Positions 6,488 through 13,623 of a stretch of 16,984 nt of DNA are shown here, piece by piece. Positions within the stretch are counted from its first letter, which is position 1. The number at the start of each line of letters is the position of its first letter. Both the position numbers and the translations under genes were made by a program. This DNA comes from CAZCPB01 sp964540295 (GTDB lineage: Bacteria > Planctomycetota > Phycisphaerae > Phycisphaerales > UBA1924), in the NCBI GenBank assembly GCA_964540295.1, contig CAZIMT010000063.1:1-16984 (forward strand), read 5' to 3'. A model generated the notes under the pieces. It made no database searches and was not told where the DNA came from. It saw only the letters and a program-made list of their open reading frames with translations.

Positions 6488-8287
6488 ATGAGCGGTGCTG
6501 CTGAGAATCGTGCTGAAAATTCTGCGCCGGTCGAGAGGCCGCCAAATTTTATTGAGCAGATTGTGGATGCGGACAACGCGAGCAGGAAGTGGGGCGTCTG
6601 GTCGAGTTCCGACGGTGACCGCGCGGGGAACGCGCGTGTGCACACGCGGTTCCCGCCCGAGCCCAACGGGTACCTGCACATCGGGCACGCCAAGTCGATC
6701 TGCCTGAACCTTGGGCTTGCAGAGAAGTACGGCGGGAAGTTCAACCTGCGGTTTGACGACACCAACCCGGCCAAGGAAGAGCAGGAGTACGTTGATTCGA
6801 TCAAGGCCGACGTGAAGTGGCTGGGCGGCGACTTCGAGGGCCTCCACGGCGGCGGGCTGTTCTTCGCGAGCGATTACTTTGGCACGATGTATGCGTACAC
6901 CGAGGAACTGGTCCGCAAGGGCAAGGCGTACGTGTGCGACATGACGGCCGACGAGGTCAGCAAGAATCGCGGCACGCCTTCGATCCCGGGCAAGAGTTTC
7001 TTCCGCGATCGGGCTGTTGAGGAGAGTCTGAAATTACTCGCGGAGATGAAGGCAGGGACGCACGCGAACGGAACGAAGACGGTGCGCGCGAGGATAGACC
7101 TCGGGTCGCCGAATTTTAATCTGCGTGATCCGGTGATGTACCGCATCGTGCACGAGACGCACCACAACACGGGCGACGCGTGGTGCCTGTACCCGATGTA
7201 CGACTGGGCCCACGGGATCGAGGATTCGCTCGAGGGGATCACGCACTCGGTGTGCACGCTGGAGTTTGAGAACCATCGGCCGCTGTACGACTGGTTTATC
7301 GATTCGATCAATGAAGGGCGTGGGCCTGGCGGCTCGTGGGGCCCGAAGATTCATCATCCGCGGCAGATCGAGTTTGCGCGTCTGAACCTGACGTACACGG
7401 TGATGAGCAAGCGGTTTTTGCTGAACCTCGTGAAGGAAGGACACGTGAGCGGGTGGGACGATCCGCGCATGCCGACGCTGAGCGGGCTGCGGCGGCGCGG
7501 GTACACGCCGGAATCGATCCGGGCGCTGTGCGACGAGGTCGGTGTGACGAAGACCAACAGCATGATCGATGTCGGTCGGCTTGAGAATTCGATCCGCGGC
7601 GACTTAAACAGGCGTGCGCCGCGCGCGATGGCGGTAATTCGTCCGTTGAAGGTTGTCATTGAGAATTGGGACCAAGAGAAGGTCGATGAGCTTGATTTCG
7701 TGGTGAACCCGGAGGATCCGGCGGCGGGGACTCGCAAGGTCTCGTTCGGCAGGGTGATCTTTATCGAGCGTGAGGATTTCATGGAAGAGCCGCCGAAGAA
7801 GTTCTTCAGGCTGGCGCCCGGGGTTGAGGTTCGGCTGCGCTGGGCGTATTTCTTGAAATGCGTGGGCGTGGTAAAGGACGCGGCGGGGAACGTGACGGAA
7901 CTGCGCGCGACGATCGATCCGGCGACGCGAGGCGGTGATGCCCCAGCGGGGCCGAACGGGGAGCCGCCGCGGAAGGTGAAAGGGACGATCCACTGGGTGA
8001 GCGCGGCCCACGCGACACGGGCCGAGGTCAGGCTCTTCGATCGGCTCTTTAACGCCGACGAGCCCGGGAAGCGGACGGGGAACCAGCTCGATGACCTGAA
8101 CCCAAGTTCGCTGGAGGTCGTGGAGGCGCTCGTGGATCCGGCGTTGGCAACGGCGAAGGTCGGTGAGAAGTTCCAGTTCGAGCGGCTGGGATACTTCTGC
8201 GTTGATAAGGATTCGAAACCAGGGCGGGTGGTGTTCAATCGGACGGTCACGTTGAAGGACAGTTGGGCAAGAGAGGGCGGGAAGTAG
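6488..8287 (+). CDS. glnS: Glutamine--tRNA ligase
   Basis: Class I glutaminyl-tRNA synthetase, charging tRNA-Gln directly. Seen: the N-terminal FIEQIVDADNASRK region (21-34), VHTRFPPEPNGYLHIGHAKS with the HIGH motif (64-67), NLRFDDTNPAKEEQEYVDSI (86-105), MYDWAHGIEDSLEGITHSVC (237-256), EFENHRPLYDWF, ARLNLTYTVMSKR with the KMSKS-type motif (306-309), and WDDPRMPTLSGLRRRGY. The C-terminal anticodon-binding beta-barrels end in FERLGYFCVDKDSKPGRVVFNRTVTLKD. Length is 599 residues, against about 554 in E. coli; the excess includes a Gly/Pro-rich loop near 478-498. The enzyme is common in gamma-proteobacteria and patchily present elsewhere, including Deinococcus and planctomycetes, and probably traces to a eukaryotic donor. 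It lies 204 bp after the methyltransferase, so it may have its own promoter. It converges on the GspF-like gene with a 48-bp gap. Confidence 0.96.
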   Translation: MSGAAENRAENSAPVERPPNFIEQIVDADNASRKWGVWSSSDGDRAGNARVHTRFPPEPNGYLHIGHAKSICLNLGLAEKYGGKFNLRFDDTNPAKEEQEYVDSIKADVKWLGGDFEGLHGGGLFFASDYFGTMYAYTEELVRKGKAYVCDMTADEVSKNRGTPSIPGKSFFRDRAVEESLKLLAEMKAGTHANGTKTVRARIDLGSPNFNLRDPVMYRIVHETHHNTGDAWCLYPMYDWAHGIEDSLEGITHSVCTLEFENHRPLYDWFIDSINEGRGPGGSWGPKIHHPRQIEFARLNLTYTVMSKRFLLNLVKEGHVSGWDDPRMPTLSGLRRRGYTPESIRALCDEVGVTKTNSMIDVGRLENSIRGDLNRRAPRAMAVIRPLKVVIENWDQEKVDELDFVVNPEDPAAGTRKVSFGRVIFIEREDFMEEPPKKFFRLAPGVEVRLRWAYFLKCVGVVKDAAGNVTELRATIDPATRGGDAPAGPNGEPPRKVKGTIHWVSAAHATRAEVRLFDRLFNADEPGKRTGNQLDDLNPSSLEVVEALVDPALATAKVGEKFQFERLGYFCVDKDSKPGRVVFNRTVTLKDSWAREGGK

Positions 8288-8335
8288 GGGAGCGAGAAAG
8301 AGACGAAGATGCGGAGACACGAAGAGAATGCCCGA

Positions 8336-9526
8336 TTACATCTGCGGTGAGAGTTGAGTCATCGGCAGGATCAGCGCGACGGCGACGACCACCATCACGC
8401 CAGCCACCATCATCAGCAGTAGCGGCTCGATGAGGCGGGCGAGTGTTGAGAGAAGGCGGTCGACGCGAGCTTCGATGGTTTCGGCGATGGTGGTGAGCAC
8501 CGCGTCAAGGTTGTTGGCGGATTCGCCCACGGAGATCATCTCGATCACGTCGTCGTCGAAAAGTTTGCTCTCGGCGAGCGGCGGTGCGAGCGACTGGCCA
8601 GCTTTGACAGCCTCGGCGGCCTGGTCGATGGCGTGCTCCATGATCGCGTTGCCCGCGGCCTCCTTGGCGATCTTCATCGCGCCCAGCATTGGCACGCCGT
8701 TGGCGAGCATGGTGCCCAGCATCCGGCAGAAGCGAGCTGCGGCGAGATTCCGGACCAGCGGGCCCACGGCGGGTGCGAAGGTCTTCCAGCGGATCAGCGT
8801 GCGGCGAACGTCGGCGCGTTTGGAGAGGTGCTTGAGTAAGAAAAAGAAGGCGATGAGCACACCAAGCGTGACGAGGCCGTAGGTGCTGATGGCGTCGCTA
8901 ATGGCAAAGACGAATCGAGTGACCCAGGGCGGGCCGCCGGGGATGGTGTCGAACATCGGGCGGAACTTGGGGATGAACACGCCGAAGATGACGCCCAGCA
9001 CGAGCGTGCCGAATCCGATGAGGACGACGGGGTAGATGAGGTTGCCGATGATCTTGCTGCGCAGCTCGGCCTCGGCGAGAACGAGCTGGCCCAGACGGGC
9101 GAGCACGGCTTCGAGGAAGCCGCCTTTTTCGCCAGCGCGAACCATGGCGATGTGAACGGGCGGGAAAGCGTCGGGGCGCTGCTCCATCGACGCGGCGAGG
9201 TCGCCGCCCTCGGAGACAGCGTCGGCGAGCTGGCGAAAGAGTTCAGAGATGGCGGGGTCAGACTTTCGCCCGCCGAGAACCTTGAGCGAACGCAACATCG
9301 GCACGCCAGCGTGGAGCAGGTCGGCGAGCTGGGAATACGACATGCCGAGCCGGCGTGTGTTGACGCGGCGGCCTCTGGTCGCAGAGTCTTCCTTGGCCTC
9401 GATCGAGACAGGGGTGAGCTGTTTAGATTCGAGCTCGCCTAGGGCCGCCTGTTCGTTGGTGCCGACGACTACGCCTCGCACGCGCTGGCCGAGAGGGTTC
9501 AGCGCGGTGTACTGGAACGTGGGCAA
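8336..9526 (-). CDS. Type II secretion / type IV pilus inner-membrane platform protein (GspF/PilC family)
   Basis: Polytopic inner-membrane protein that couples the assembly ATPase to pilin polymerisation. It has 396 residues, about the usual 400. The N-terminus PTFQYTALNPLGQRVRG is the standard family opening. Two T2SSF domains are visible: residues 60-185, with LLHAGVPMLRSLKVL and SEGGDLAASME, and 265-390, with MLANGVPMLGAMKIAKE and VKAGQSLAPPL. Hydrophobic segments lie at about 162-185, 214-232 and 366-388. The TTG at 9526 is chosen as start because PTFQY follows directly and a GGAA sits 6 nt upstream. A longer version from the TTG at 9589 would add 21 atypical residues and has no ribosome site. 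GspF and PilC cannot be separated here. The likely partner ATPase is at 13624-15348. Confidence 0.9.
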   Translation of the reverse strand: MPTFQYTALNPLGQRVRGVVVGTNEQAALGELESKQLTPVSIEAKEDSATRGRRVNTRRLGMSYSQLADLLHAGVPMLRSLKVLGGRKSDPAISELFRQLADAVSEGGDLAASMEQRPDAFPPVHIAMVRAGEKGGFLEAVLARLGQLVLAEAELRSKIIGNLIYPVVLIGFGTLVLGVIFGVFIPKFRPMFDTIPGGPPWVTRFVFAISDAISTYGLVTLGVLIAFFFLLKHLSKRADVRRTLIRWKTFAPAVGPLVRNLAAARFCRMLGTMLANGVPMLGAMKIAKEAAGNAIMEHAIDQAAEAVKAGQSLAPPLAESKLFDDDVIEMISVGESANNLDAVLTTIAETIEARVDRLLSTLARLIEPLLLMMVAGVMVVVAVALILPMTQLSPQM

Positions 9527-9591
9527 GGCGTGTTCCGGATGAGTGATGTTTGAGATATCTGGAGAGAAGAGAGGAAAGCGGAGATTCAATA

Positions 9592-9622
9592 GGCACGCAG
9601 GCGAGGAACCTGTGCGGCGAGA
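9592..9622 (+). repeat. Degenerate REP-like palindrome between GspF-like gene and peroxidase gene
   Basis: CAGG (9598-9601) pairs with CCTG (9609-9612), with imperfect outer pairing of GGCACG and TGCGGC; the loop is CGAGGAA. The 3' tail TGCGGCGAGAC is similar to TGCCACGAGAC after the element at 6313-6341, which supports common origin despite the weaker stem. Confidence 0.5.
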
Positions 9623-9646
9623 CTGGGTAGTCGTCTAAGACTCGCG

Positions 9647-10336
9647 TTACTTCACGGCCAGGAGCTCGTCGATCTTGGCGGTCAGATCTTTGGCGTCGGG
9701 CTTCACCTTCGAGTCATACCGCGCGACGACGTGGCCAGATTTGTCAACGAGGAACTTGGTGAAGTTCCAGCCCGGCTCACCGCCGACGGGCTTGGGCTGC
9801 TCCGCGAGCTTCTTGTAGAGCGGATGAGTGTCGTTGCCCTTGACGCTGACCTTGGAGAACATGGGGAAGGTGACGTTAAACTTGCTGGAGCAGAACTGCT
9901 TGATCTCCGCGTCGTTGCCGGGCTCTTGGCTACCGAAGTTGTTGGCCGGGAACCCGAGAACGACCAAGCCCGAGTCCTTCTTGGCGGTATAGAGCTTTTG
10001 CAGCGCTTCGTACTGAGGCGTGTAGCCGCACCGGCTGGCGACGTTGACCATGAGGACGACCTTGCCCTTGTACTGGGCGAGATCTTGGTCCTTACCTTCG
10101 ATATCTTTCATGGTGAAGCCGAGGACGTAGCTGGCATCCTCGGTGGCCTTGGGAGCCGCGGGCTTCTCGGCAGGCTGGGCACCTTCTTCAGGCTGAACGT
10201 TCGTCACGGCGTTGGTCGCCACGCTCGCTTCGTTCACTTGCTTCTCGGCGTTGTGAACCTTGGCGATGCCAGCCCCGCCGACAAGAACGAGAAGACCCGA
10301 AATAGAAACCACTGCCACGGTTGTTGTGCTGATCAT
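9647..10336 (-). CDS. Membrane-anchored or exported glutathione peroxidase (Cys type)
   Basis: Thiol peroxidase of the GPx family, reducing hydroperoxides with glutathione or, more often for Cys-type bacterial members, thioredoxin. Numbered from the chosen start, the catalytic set is complete: Cys103 in NVASRCGYTPQY, Gln137 in GFPANNFGSQEPG, and Trp190-Asn191 in WNFTKFLVDKSG. Cys149 in QFCSSKFNVTFPMF is at the usual resolving position of thioredoxin-dependent members. The GPx domain covers about 70-229. It follows a hydrophobic segment near residues 6-25 and an Ala/Pro/Glu-rich linker (about 40-66), so the enzyme is probably periplasmic, anchored or secreted. The start at 10336 is preferred because GGAG lies 6 nt upstream (10343-10346); the ATG at 10348 adds only MEFS and is possible. 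It lies downstream of the lipoprotein gene but behind a strong terminator. Confidence 0.92.
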   Translation of the reverse strand: MISTTTVAVVSISGLLVLVGGAGIAKVHNAEKQVNEASVATNAVTNVQPEEGAQPAEKPAAPKATEDASYVLGFTMKDIEGKDQDLAQYKGKVVLMVNVASRCGYTPQYEALQKLYTAKKDSGLVVLGFPANNFGSQEPGNDAEIKQFCSSKFNVTFPMFSKVSVKGNDTHPLYKKLAEQPKPVGGEPGWNFTKFLVDKSGHVVARYDSKVKPDAKDLTAKIDELLAVK

Positions 10337-10420
10337 TGAGAACTCCATACCACCCGATGCGGATCCCCACCCAAACCAGGATGTGCAAACGGAACCACCA
10401 AATCCCGCAGAACGCGGGGG

Positions 10421-10456
10421 AAAGCGCGGGCGACCGGGGAAACCGGTCGCCCGCGT
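10421..10456 (-). terminator. Strong intrinsic terminator after the lipoprotein gene
   Basis: Arms GCGCGGGCGACCGG (10424-10437) and CCGGTCGCCCGCGT (10443-10456) pair over 14 bp, with only one G-U, around a 5-nt loop. On the minus strand the stem begins 13 nt after the lipoprotein stop and is followed by TTTCCCCC. The T-run is short, but the stem is very stable. Confidence 0.75.
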
Positions 10457-10469
10457 GCAAGGTCAACGA

Positions 10470-10631
10470 TTACTTCTTCTCAGGGGCCTTCTCCGGTGCC
10501 TTCGCGGGCGCGGCCTCGGGCGCCTTCACTGGCGCGGCTGGCTTGGTGTCTTCGCAGCCCGTGCCCATGCCAGCGACAAGAGCGAGGATAGCCGCAGACA
10601 CTGTGAAACGAACGACTGTGGACTTGGACAT
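10470..10631 (-). CDS. Small lipoprotein-like secreted peptide (53 aa)
   Basis: Unrecognised 53-residue protein. The N-terminus MSKSTVVRFTVSAAILALVAG has a basic start and a hydrophobic core, followed by MGTGC (Cys25), which looks like a lipoprotein signal with an imperfect lipobox: Gly rather than Leu at -3. After the Cys there are only about 28 residues, EDTKPAAPVKAPEAAP and three KAPE-type repeats ending in KK, so the mature part is a short Ala/Pro/Lys/Glu tail without a folded domain. The start at 10631 is chosen because AAAGGAG (10641-10647) sits 9 nt upstream; the frame stays open to 10832, but that part overlaps the presumed promoter region. It precedes the peroxidase gene on the same strand. 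It could be a small envelope spacer or linker peptide, but no function can be assigned. Confidence 0.7.
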   Translation of the reverse strand: MSKSTVVRFTVSAAILALVAGMGTGCEDTKPAAPVKAPEAAPAKAPEKAPEKK

Positions 10632-10727
10632 GGACGATTTCTCCTTTGAGGGTGCTCCGGGAACCTCTATCATGGTCTGCATGAATTGGGAATACGTCAA
10701 GTGGCGTTGCGAAAACCTAACGTAGTG

Positions 10728-10755
10728 CGAACTTTTGTTCGGGTTATGGTATATT
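10728..10755 (+). promoter_or_regulatory. Candidate extended -10 promoter with adjoining palindrome
   Basis: TGGTATATT (10747-10755) fits an extended -10 element (TGn followed by TATATT), about 90 nt before the pterin-synthase-like gene. No -35 is evident at normal spacing. Just upstream is the perfect inverted repeat CGAAC-TTTT-GTTCG (10728-10741), which could be an operator. The stretch is the most AT-rich part of the 213-bp divergent intergenic region. Confidence 0.4.
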
Positions 10756-10835
10756 TTGCGAGCCCAGGTTGTGGAAATGCTGTCATGTCGGTCCTCGAGC
10801 GCACAAAGAGGTTCGAGTGAGGCAAAGATCACGTC

Positions 10836-10840
10836 AGGAG
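10836..10840 (+). promoter_or_regulatory. Ribosome binding site of the pterin-synthase-like gene
   Basis: AGGAG, 4 nt before the ATG at 10845. It supports the full-length start with the degenerate N-terminal half included. Confidence 0.7.
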
Positions 10841-10844
10841 CACC

Positions 10845-11729
10845 ATGGTTGAGCTGATTCGAAAAGTTCGTTTCGCGGTGAACCAGCAGGGGCGGGCGCT
10901 GGACGGACAGGCGGACTCTGGTTCTCAGGGCAAGGCTGGCGTCAACGGCTACGCGGGTGTACCAGCCATGTCGGGGGTTGGTTTCTGGTTCGAGTTCGAG
11001 GCTCGCTGCCGGGGCGTACCCGACTCACGCACGGGCTATCTGCTGGATATCAAGGTCGTGGATCGTGCGGTGCGAGAGGCGGCCGTGCCGGTGGTCGCCG
11101 CGTCGTGCGGGGAACTCGAAGCCGGTGCCGAACAATGTGAAGATGAGGGACGCGCGAAGACGAAAGCGACCGAGCCGGGGTCTCTGATGCCGACGATGGT
11201 GGAGCGGTTGAATCGTTTGCTCGCTGGCAAGCTCACGGGATTGTTATGGCGGCTGAGCCCATACTATTCCGTCGAGATGAGCACAAACGATCAAGGGCTG
11301 GTGTTGATTCGGCAGCGGTTTGACTTCGCGGCTGCGCATCGATTGCACAGCACGGCACTGTCGGAAGCGGAGAACCGTGAGTTTTTCGGCAAGTGCAACA
11401 ACCCCTCGGGGCACGGGCACAATTATCAGTTGGAGCCGTGCGTGGCGGTGCGGCTTGCGGCCGACGGTCGGCAGGCGTTCACGCTGGCGGACCTTGAGCA
11501 TGTCGTAGACCGCGTGATTCTGGAACGGTTCGACCACAAGCACTTGAACGTGGACACCGAAGAGTTTGGACCGAACGGAGTGAACCCGACAGTAGAAAAC
11601 ATCGCGAAGGTGTTCTTTGGGTTGTTGGCGCCAGCGGTGGGAAAGGGCGGCGCGAAGGGGCAGAGTGCGGAACTGCGTTCGGTGACAGTGTGGGAGACGG
11701 ACCGGACAAGCTGTGTGTATCCGGGGTGA
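10845..11729 (+). CDS. 6-pyruvoyl-tetrahydropterin / 6-carboxytetrahydropterin synthase family protein, tandem domains
   Basis: Family enzymes convert dihydroneopterin triphosphate to pyruvoyl- or carboxy-tetrahydropterin (BH4 or queuosine/7-deazaguanine pathways). The C-terminal half (about 153-294) is complete. It has zinc His165 in FDFAAAHRLHS, His190 and His192 in SGHGHNY, catalytic Cys184 in FGKCNNP, Asp230-His231 in FDHKHLN, PTVEN (248-252) and WETDRTSCVY (283-292). The N-terminal half (1-150) follows the same fold order: RKVRFAVN, GFWFEFEARCRGVPDSRTGYLLDIKVVDRAV, PTMVERLNRLL and YYSVEMSTND. However, the GHGH position reads GVGF, and the zinc His, catalytic Cys and DH pair are all lost. 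It therefore looks like an internal duplication with one dead copy. No queC, queE or folE neighbour is present, so QueD and PTPS roles cannot be separated. Confidence 0.85.
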   Translation: MVELIRKVRFAVNQQGRALDGQADSGSQGKAGVNGYAGVPAMSGVGFWFEFEARCRGVPDSRTGYLLDIKVVDRAVREAAVPVVAASCGELEAGAEQCEDEGRAKTKATEPGSLMPTMVERLNRLLAGKLTGLLWRLSPYYSVEMSTNDQGLVLIRQRFDFAAAHRLHSTALSEAENREFFGKCNNPSGHGHNYQLEPCVAVRLAADGRQAFTLADLEHVVDRVILERFDHKHLNVDTEEFGPNGVNPTVENIAKVFFGLLAPAVGKGGAKGQSAELRSVTVWETDRTSCVYPG

Positions 11730-11731
11730 GC

Positions 11732-11766
11732 GAGACGTCAGGCGCGCTACACGCCGCACGTCACTC
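11732..11766. terminator. Possible hairpin terminator between convergent genes
   Basis: GACGT and GGCG (11734-11738, 11741-11744) pair with CGCC and ACGTC (11752-11755, 11758-11762) around a 7-nt loop, with a 2x2 mismatch between the two blocks. It fills the 48-bp gap between two converging genes. There is no T-run. Confidence 0.35.
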
Positions 11767-11777
11767 GCCGCCGACTG

Positions 11778-13426
11778 TTACCACGCCGACTGCCCGGTCA
11801 CGATCGGGACATAGCCAGCTTCCAACCCCTCGGGCGGCCTGACAATCAGGGCGGGGTCCAGTGTGACCAAAGTTCCCCGGCTCGGCGGTGCCATGTAGTC
11901 GTGGTCGATCGACCAGGCCGCATGGATCTTCTCGACGAACAATTGCAGTTGTTGCTTTTTCTCGTTGCTCCACCGGTACTGCTGGAACGAGGGTTGATCG
12001 ACAAAGCGGTACCACGAGTAGCTGACCACCGAGCCGTCTGCGAGCGAGGCCGTGAACGAGCCGCGCTTTGCGCCGGGTTGAGTCCATGCGCCGCTCTTGG
12101 GTGACGTGTACGCTGGGCCGCGTTCCGCCAGTCGGAACTCTTGCGCGTGCAGCCCGGTCTCGGCGGGAACATCAGACGCGGGAACAGCGACACGTTTTTC
12201 GCCATCCTGCCGGAAGTACTGGGGGAACTCGCCCGTCCGAGTGGTCTCGCTCTTGAACCACTCCAGCCCCCACACGTTCCCCTCGAACACCTTGGTGTCG
12301 AACGCGCGCTCAACGCCCGCCAGCGGCTTGCCAGCCTGCTCGTAGCTTGTGGTCTTGGTCGTGAGCGTTGACTTCCAGGAGCCCTCTCCTCAAACCGGCC
12401 CGAGCACGCCGTGCCGCCGTTTCGCCAGCCTTTGAACGCGTCGTGCAGAGCGATCTTGGAGTAGAACGTCACGTCCTGCACGAGCGTGGTGCGCCCGGCG
12501 TCGTCCACTGGGAATTGAAGTCTGGGGATCTTCGAGTAGACGGTGCCTTTGGCGTCGGGCGCGTCGAAGCGGGGCACGGTGTTGATCTCGATTGCGCCGC
12601 CGCCCATCGTGCCCGGGCGTGCGTCCAGGCCGCGGCCGTAGATAAAGGGATAGTTGAACAGCTTGCCGACCTTGCTCCAGGTTTCGGGGATGTAGTACGC
12701 GATCGGTCCCTTGAAGTTGGCGGCGCTGAGGAAGCAGGTCCAGCTCTGATCGCCCGTGGGCGGCTCGCCAGCGGTGAGGGCGATGGGTTCCGTAAAGGGC
12801 AGGGCCATCCACGCGTAGCCGAGGAATTCGCCGTTGGGCTGCCCCTGGAACGGCAGGCCGTCGGGCGGGATGAGCAGGCGGTTGCTGAGTTGGGCGATCC
12901 CGAGCCTGTTGTCGGGCAGGGCCTCGTTGCTATAGAAGAAAGACCAGCCGGGCGAGCCGACCTCGTAGTCGTAACACTGCAGTGTGGCGTTCATGCTGAA
13001 CTTCGGCGGGCCGTAGCGGAAGTGGTTGCCCGCCCAGTACCCCAGTCCGCCCTCGACGGTCTGGAACACGCTGTCCCAGGTCGGCCCGCGCTCGGCCCAG
13101 GTGCGCGCCAGCGTGCCCTCGGGCGCCAGCGGCGTGCTCTTGTTGTCGGAGTTGTCGGGCATGATCCACGTGCTGGCTAGCCCGATCTGAATGTCCGCGA
13201 GAGGCCGATCGATGAGAGGCCAGGCCGCGGAATAAAAGCCCACGCCTGCGCTGAACTCGGTGCCCGCGGGCGGGTGCGATGCCTCGAAACCGATGTAGCC
13301 GTGCAAGCCTTCGGAGTGCTCCGTGACCGCAGAGGGCTCTGACGTTATCGGTTCATTGGCTGACTGTGCCGCGCAGATCCCGGGGAAGAGCGCGAGGCCA
13401 ACGATTTGAACAGAAAGAGGCTTCAT
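11778..13426 (-). pseudogene. Secreted protein of unknown function, broken by a frameshift
   Basis: I do not recognise the family. The gene starts at 13426 with AAGGA (13435-13439) 8 nt upstream. The signal peptide is MKPLSVQIVGLALFPGICAAQS, with cleavage near CAA-QS. The product is rich in Trp, Tyr, Gly and Pro, with a likely beta-rich exported domain (GLHGYIGFEASHPPAG, FSMNATLQCYDYEVG, GDQSWTCFLSAANFKGP). Near 12382-12392 the reading frame breaks. Up to HDAFKGWRNGGTACSGRFE it reads from 13426. After that the same frame becomes Arg/Ser/Pro-rich shadow sequence, while the alternative frame (open from 12389 to 11778) continues sensibly with EGSWKSTLTTKTTSYEQAGK and runs to VPIVTGQSAW. Removing two bases (an extra AG in GAGGAGAGGG) restores one frame of about 548 residues. 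A real mutation or a sequencing error are both possible. It converges on the pterin-synthase-like gene. Confidence 0.75.
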
Positions 13427-13520
13427 GCGGTTCTTCCTTTGATAGTTTCCAACTCACATCCGCCCGCCTTGGCCCACGACCGCCGCTAGCCGAGCGTGGA
13501 TTCGTCGCGTGCGGCTTCAG

Positions 13521-13540
13521 TTGAGAAACTTTTATCTCAA
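13521..13540. promoter_or_regulatory. Perfect inverted repeat in a divergent intergenic region
   Basis: TTGAGA (13521-13526), an 8-bp A/T-rich spacer, and TCTCAA (13535-13540). It sits in the 197-bp gap between the secreted-protein gene (-) and the secretion ATPase gene (+), in the only AT-rich part of that gap. The size and dyad suit a dimeric repressor operator. Promoter hexamers are not clear. Confidence 0.4.
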
Positions 13541-13623
13541 TGTAAAGGAGAGAAGTAAGGACAAGTGCGAGCGATATCGCGCAACTGTACCCGCCCGTTT
13601 GATGCGGGCCGTATGATCTCGAC

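Noticed and set aside
9527..9589. Longer GspF-like start at the TTG of 9589
   Set aside because: No ribosome site, atypical residues, and it abuts the degenerate palindrome; the TTG at 9526 gives the standard PTFQYTA opening.
10260..10649. Plus-strand open frame across the peroxidase/lipoprotein gap
   Set aside because: Antisense to two better supported genes and reads through a strong terminator hairpin; no domain features.
11846..12381. C-terminal continuation of the 13426 frame as real protein
   Set aside because: It is Arg/Ser/Pro-rich with no plausible fold, while the alternative frame over the same DNA reads as normal protein.
12378..12394. Programmed ribosomal frameshift in the secreted-protein gene
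   Set aside because: No X-XXY-YYZ type slippery site and no obvious downstream structure; a two-base insertion explains the break more simply.
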